Shown here piece after piece: positions 62,154 through 64,000 of a stretch of 64,000 bases of DNA; within the stretch, counting starts at the first letter, position 1, and the number at the start of each line of letters is the position of its first letter. Location of the stretch: positions 1 through 64,000 of the forward strand of contig NZ_JADNBB010000017.1 in NCBI RefSeq assembly GCF_015550595.1, given 5' to 3'. The notes under the pieces are model-generated. The model was not told the DNA's origin and made no database searches. It worked only from the letters and a program-made list of their open reading frames with translations. The DNA is from Parabacteroides goldsteinii. GTDB taxonomy: Bacteria > Bacteroidota > Bacteroidia > Bacteroidales > Tannerellaceae. The position numbers were made by a program, and so were the translations under genes.

Positions 62154-62741
62154 TTGGAACGTAAAGTTGCATTACAAGACGAGGTTAATTGTGAGATAAT
62201 CAATCTATTACAGATTAAAGATATCGAATATCAATTAATCAAGTATGGAATTTACAGGTTAGATAAATTCTATGCTTATAAATATAATATGGAACAAGGT
62301 CTGAACGGTATTTTACTGGAAGATCTTATAGGTGATGTTATTGAAGCCTTTCTTACAGGTAAAAGGCATTGGTACAAAGACAAGTTTTCTGATTTCAAAA
62401 AGCAGTTTATCAGTGCGTATGATAGTGTTATTTCAAATCAGATGAAACAAATATCTTTATTACCAGATAACAAATTTTTGAATGGGTTTGATATACCATC
62501 TGAAGAAAAGACTGATAATTATGACGATCTTTTAGAGTTTTGTTTGAAAATTCTAAAAGATATGGGTTCTTCTGATGAAGAATTATTAATATTTGAGCCT
62601 TACATTATTCAAAAACAGAAAAGAGCTGATATTGCAAAAGAGTTCGGAATATCAGAATGTGAACTTACTAATTATAAAAAAAGGTTAGATCGAAAATTGT
62701 CAACCTTAGGTCATAGATTAAAAATATATTTAAATGAATAA
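62154..62741 (+). CDS. Sigma-factor-like HTH protein
   Basis: A 195-aa protein. The start is TTG 62154, forced by a TAG immediately upstream and no ATG until 62289. Helical throughout; an acidic centre (SEEKTDNYDDLLEFCLKILKDMG) precedes a C-terminal HTH similar to sigma region 4 (KQKRADIAKEFGISECELTNYKKRLDRKL). First gene of a trio with 8- and 11-bp overlaps. It could bind the dyad and control both directions. Confidence 0.55.
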   Translation: MERKVALQDEVNCEIINLLQIKDIEYQLIKYGIYRLDKFYAYKYNMEQGLNGILLEDLIGDVIEAFLTGKRHWYKDKFSDFKKQFISAYDSVISNQMKQISLLPDNKFLNGFDIPSEEKTDNYDDLLEFCLKILKDMGSSDEELLIFEPYIIQKQKRADIAKEFGISECELTNYKKRLDRKLSTLGHRLKIYLNE

Positions 62742-63144
62742 GAAAGATTTGATAAATAAAGTTGATGAATCAATCTTTGATATGATTTTGGGAAATGATG
62801 CCGATTTCATTGATTCATATCTTGAAAAGGAAGGCTATGATCTATCTAGAATAAAACATATTTCAGATAAAAGTCAAAAAAAACATGCATTTCTAGCAAA
62901 AGGAATAATTAATAAGCAAAAAGATGAAATTAGGTTAGAAAGAGCTACAGTATATTTGCAACAAATTATAGAAAGAAATATTGACAAGCCTATCAATTTT
63001 ATTATGAACATGATTAAAAACAATCGTTTTTCTATACAATATAGAAATTTGGATAAATTAGATATAGATGAATTAAAACAAATTGTCAAAGACCAAAATT
63101 TGTTGGAAATAATAGAAAAAATGGAAGAAGAGGATGATCAATAG
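62734..63144 (+). CDS. Uncharacterised charged helical protein
   Basis: A 136-aa protein: Lys/Asp/Glu-rich, helical and without Cys. DESIFDMILGNDADFIDSYLEKEGYD is in the N-terminal third. The ATG overlaps the previous stop by 8 bp, and its stop lies inside the peptidase gene. No family was recognised. In similar protease/regulator pairs the middle partner may be the cleavage target or an adaptor. Confidence 0.6.
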   Translation: MNKKDLINKVDESIFDMILGNDADFIDSYLEKEGYDLSRIKHISDKSQKKHAFLAKGIINKQKDEIRLERATVYLQQIIERNIDKPINFIMNMIKNNRFSIQYRNLDKLDIDELKQIVKDQNLLEIIEKMEEEDDQ

Positions 63145-63931
63145 AGGTGCATTAAAAGCAATAAGTTTATTAGATGAGATTGGATTAGATGAGATAACAG
63201 ATATTCCAATGGATATTTTTGTCCCAGCCCTTGGAGCTACTTTAATAAAAGAACCTTTAGGAAAGTGTGATGGAAAAATTATTCGGGGCACAAAAAAAAC
63301 TCTGATAAAAGTCAATGCAAACATTCCATATGAAGAAAGAATGAGATTTGCTATAGCTCATGAAGTCGGACATTTTCTGTTACACGAAAAACTAGAAGTA
63401 CACAATGAAAACCATAATACTTTAAATTGGTTCAAAGAAACTGAAAAGCAAGCTAAAATGGGTGTCCAAGAATTTGAAGCTAATGAATTTGCGTCTGAAT
63501 TATTAATGCCGCGTAAATTATGTTTTGAAGAATGCCACAGTGTGGCATTTAGTCCACAGTTAATAGAAAGGCTCTCTAAAAGATTCAAAACAAGTATTAC
63601 TTCTACTGTTTTTAAATACTGTAAATTAAACATTCATCCAATTTTAATTATTTCAATAAGAAATGGAAAAATTGAATACTTCTGTAAATCTGAAGATTTT
63701 AGATATAGAATTAAAGACTTGATTAAGTTATCTCCACCAGAAAATTCTGTTGCCAATGAATATATTGAAGCTAATTACGATTTCATCTATAGGGGTATAG
63801 AGAAGCAACAAGAAATTGTAAAATCAACATGGCTCAATCTTGGAAATTATGAAAAGGATTCAACATTCTTTGAATATTGCATTCCTACCAAACAATATAA
63901 TACAATAATTAGCATTATTTGGGAGAAATAA
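63134..63931 (+). CDS. ImmA/IrrE-family metallopeptidase
   Basis: A 265-aa protein. RFAIAHEVGHFLLHE (71-85) is the HExxH zinc site, and QEFEANEFASELLMP (112-126) supplies the third acidic ligand. A C-terminal domain (about 150-265) is of unknown type. ImmA/IrrE proteases cut repressors on DNA damage or phage signals; CapP does so for CBASS. It is therefore the likely trigger for induction of the divergent Pycsar operon. Confidence 0.85.
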   Translation: MINRGALKAISLLDEIGLDEITDIPMDIFVPALGATLIKEPLGKCDGKIIRGTKKTLIKVNANIPYEERMRFAIAHEVGHFLLHEKLEVHNENHNTLNWFKETEKQAKMGVQEFEANEFASELLMPRKLCFEECHSVAFSPQLIERLSKRFKTSITSTVFKYCKLNIHPILIISIRNGKIEYFCKSEDFRYRIKDLIKLSPPENSVANEYIEANYDFIYRGIEKQQEIVKSTWLNLGNYEKDSTFFEYCIPTKQYNTIISIIWEK

Positions 63932-63971
63932 ATCAAGTACATATTAATCTTTTAATTTATCAAAAAAATAT

Positions 63972-64000
63972 ATGAAACAATACGATTTGAGAAACTGGAC
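63972..64000 (+). CDS. Start of a further gene, cut by the window edge
   Basis: An ATG at 63972 opens MKQYDLRNWT and runs off the window. It is 40 bp after the peptidase stop, in the same direction. It is too short to identify. Confidence 0.35.

Larger units (their letters stand above)
52409..64000. mobile_element. Mobilisable integrative element with Pycsar-type cargo (right end outside window)
   Basis: An integrase, HTH/Xis-like genes, LuxR and RteC regulators, an oriT-like region and the BfmA/DUF5712 mobilisation genes are followed by a defence operon. The left limit lies between the tRNA-Lys terminator (52350) and the integrase (52537), possibly at the inverted repeat 52409-52445. The right end is not reached. 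Confidence 0.65.

Overview
The window is Bacteroidales DNA (Bacteroides or Parabacteroides are the best guesses). The evidence is Bacteroides-type promoters (TTTG, 19-20 nt, TAnnTTTG), an RteA-like kinase and RteC-domain proteins, BfmA/BtgA and DUF5712 mobilisation proteins, lipoproteins and SusC-style TonB receptors, and several small Xis-like helix-turn-helix proteins. It is a mosaic of integrated elements around about 18 kb of apparent host chromosome.

Region A (1-7.7 kb) is a stack of mobile DNA. An rteA-type sensor kinase gene is cut short by an IS4-like insertion sequence whose own transposase carries an internal deletion. Next comes a small mobilisation/integration module: a mob accessory gene, an oriT-like hairpin, six 16-bp iterons, two Xis-like proteins and two tandem tyrosine recombinases. 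This module abuts the 3' part of a large ICE helicase/methylase-type gene (7.66-9.26 kb), so it probably inserted into that gene.

Region B (9.3-33.85 kb) is the right part of a larger integrative element. It has a primase/ATPase, HTH and RteC regulators, then a metal and envelope stress cargo on the minus strand: a Zn/Cd-type P-ATPase, a CzcCBA-like RND efflux system with a His-rich adaptor, a Fur-family repressor, His-rich lipoproteins and paired PHHHH membrane proteins. A five-gene cassette predicts galacturonic-acid-type lipid A decoration (UDP-GlcA 4-epimerase, GT2, LAB_N, GT39, PAP2). An ECF sigma/FecR/TonB-receptor unit follows. The element ends at a 3' fragment of a tRNA, probably tRNA-Asp (33.82-33.85 kb), preceded by a consensus promoter reading into a hairpin-rich RNA candidate.

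Region C (33.9-52.3 kb) looks like host chromosome: ASCH and YdeI-like proteins, two analogous redox cassettes built from aldo/keto reductase, flavodoxin, carboxymuconolactone decarboxylase and cupin genes with AraC regulators, a methyltransferase with an atypical strong Shine-Dalgarno, DUF418, a CDF cation exporter, a decayed CoA-dehydratase activase gene and an intact tRNA-Lys(TTT).

Region D (52.4-64 kb, continuing past the window) is a mobilisable element next to tRNA-Lys. It has an integrase, HTH proteins, a LuxR regulator, an RteC protein, an oriT-like hairpin array and BfmA/DUF5712 mobilisation genes. Its cargo is the most interesting part of the window. A minus-strand four-gene operon contains a 57-aa basic protein, a DUF5706-like membrane effector, a class III nucleotide cyclase (together a Pycsar-type antiphage pair) and an E2 (UBC)-fold protein with a SEC-C zinc motif. 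It faces a plus-strand trio (sigma-like HTH protein, unknown protein, ImmA/IrrE metallopeptidase) across a symmetric dyad of nested inverted repeats. I read this as a possible E2-containing, protease-regulated Pycsar variant. Family assignments come from motifs read by eye; no database search was possible.
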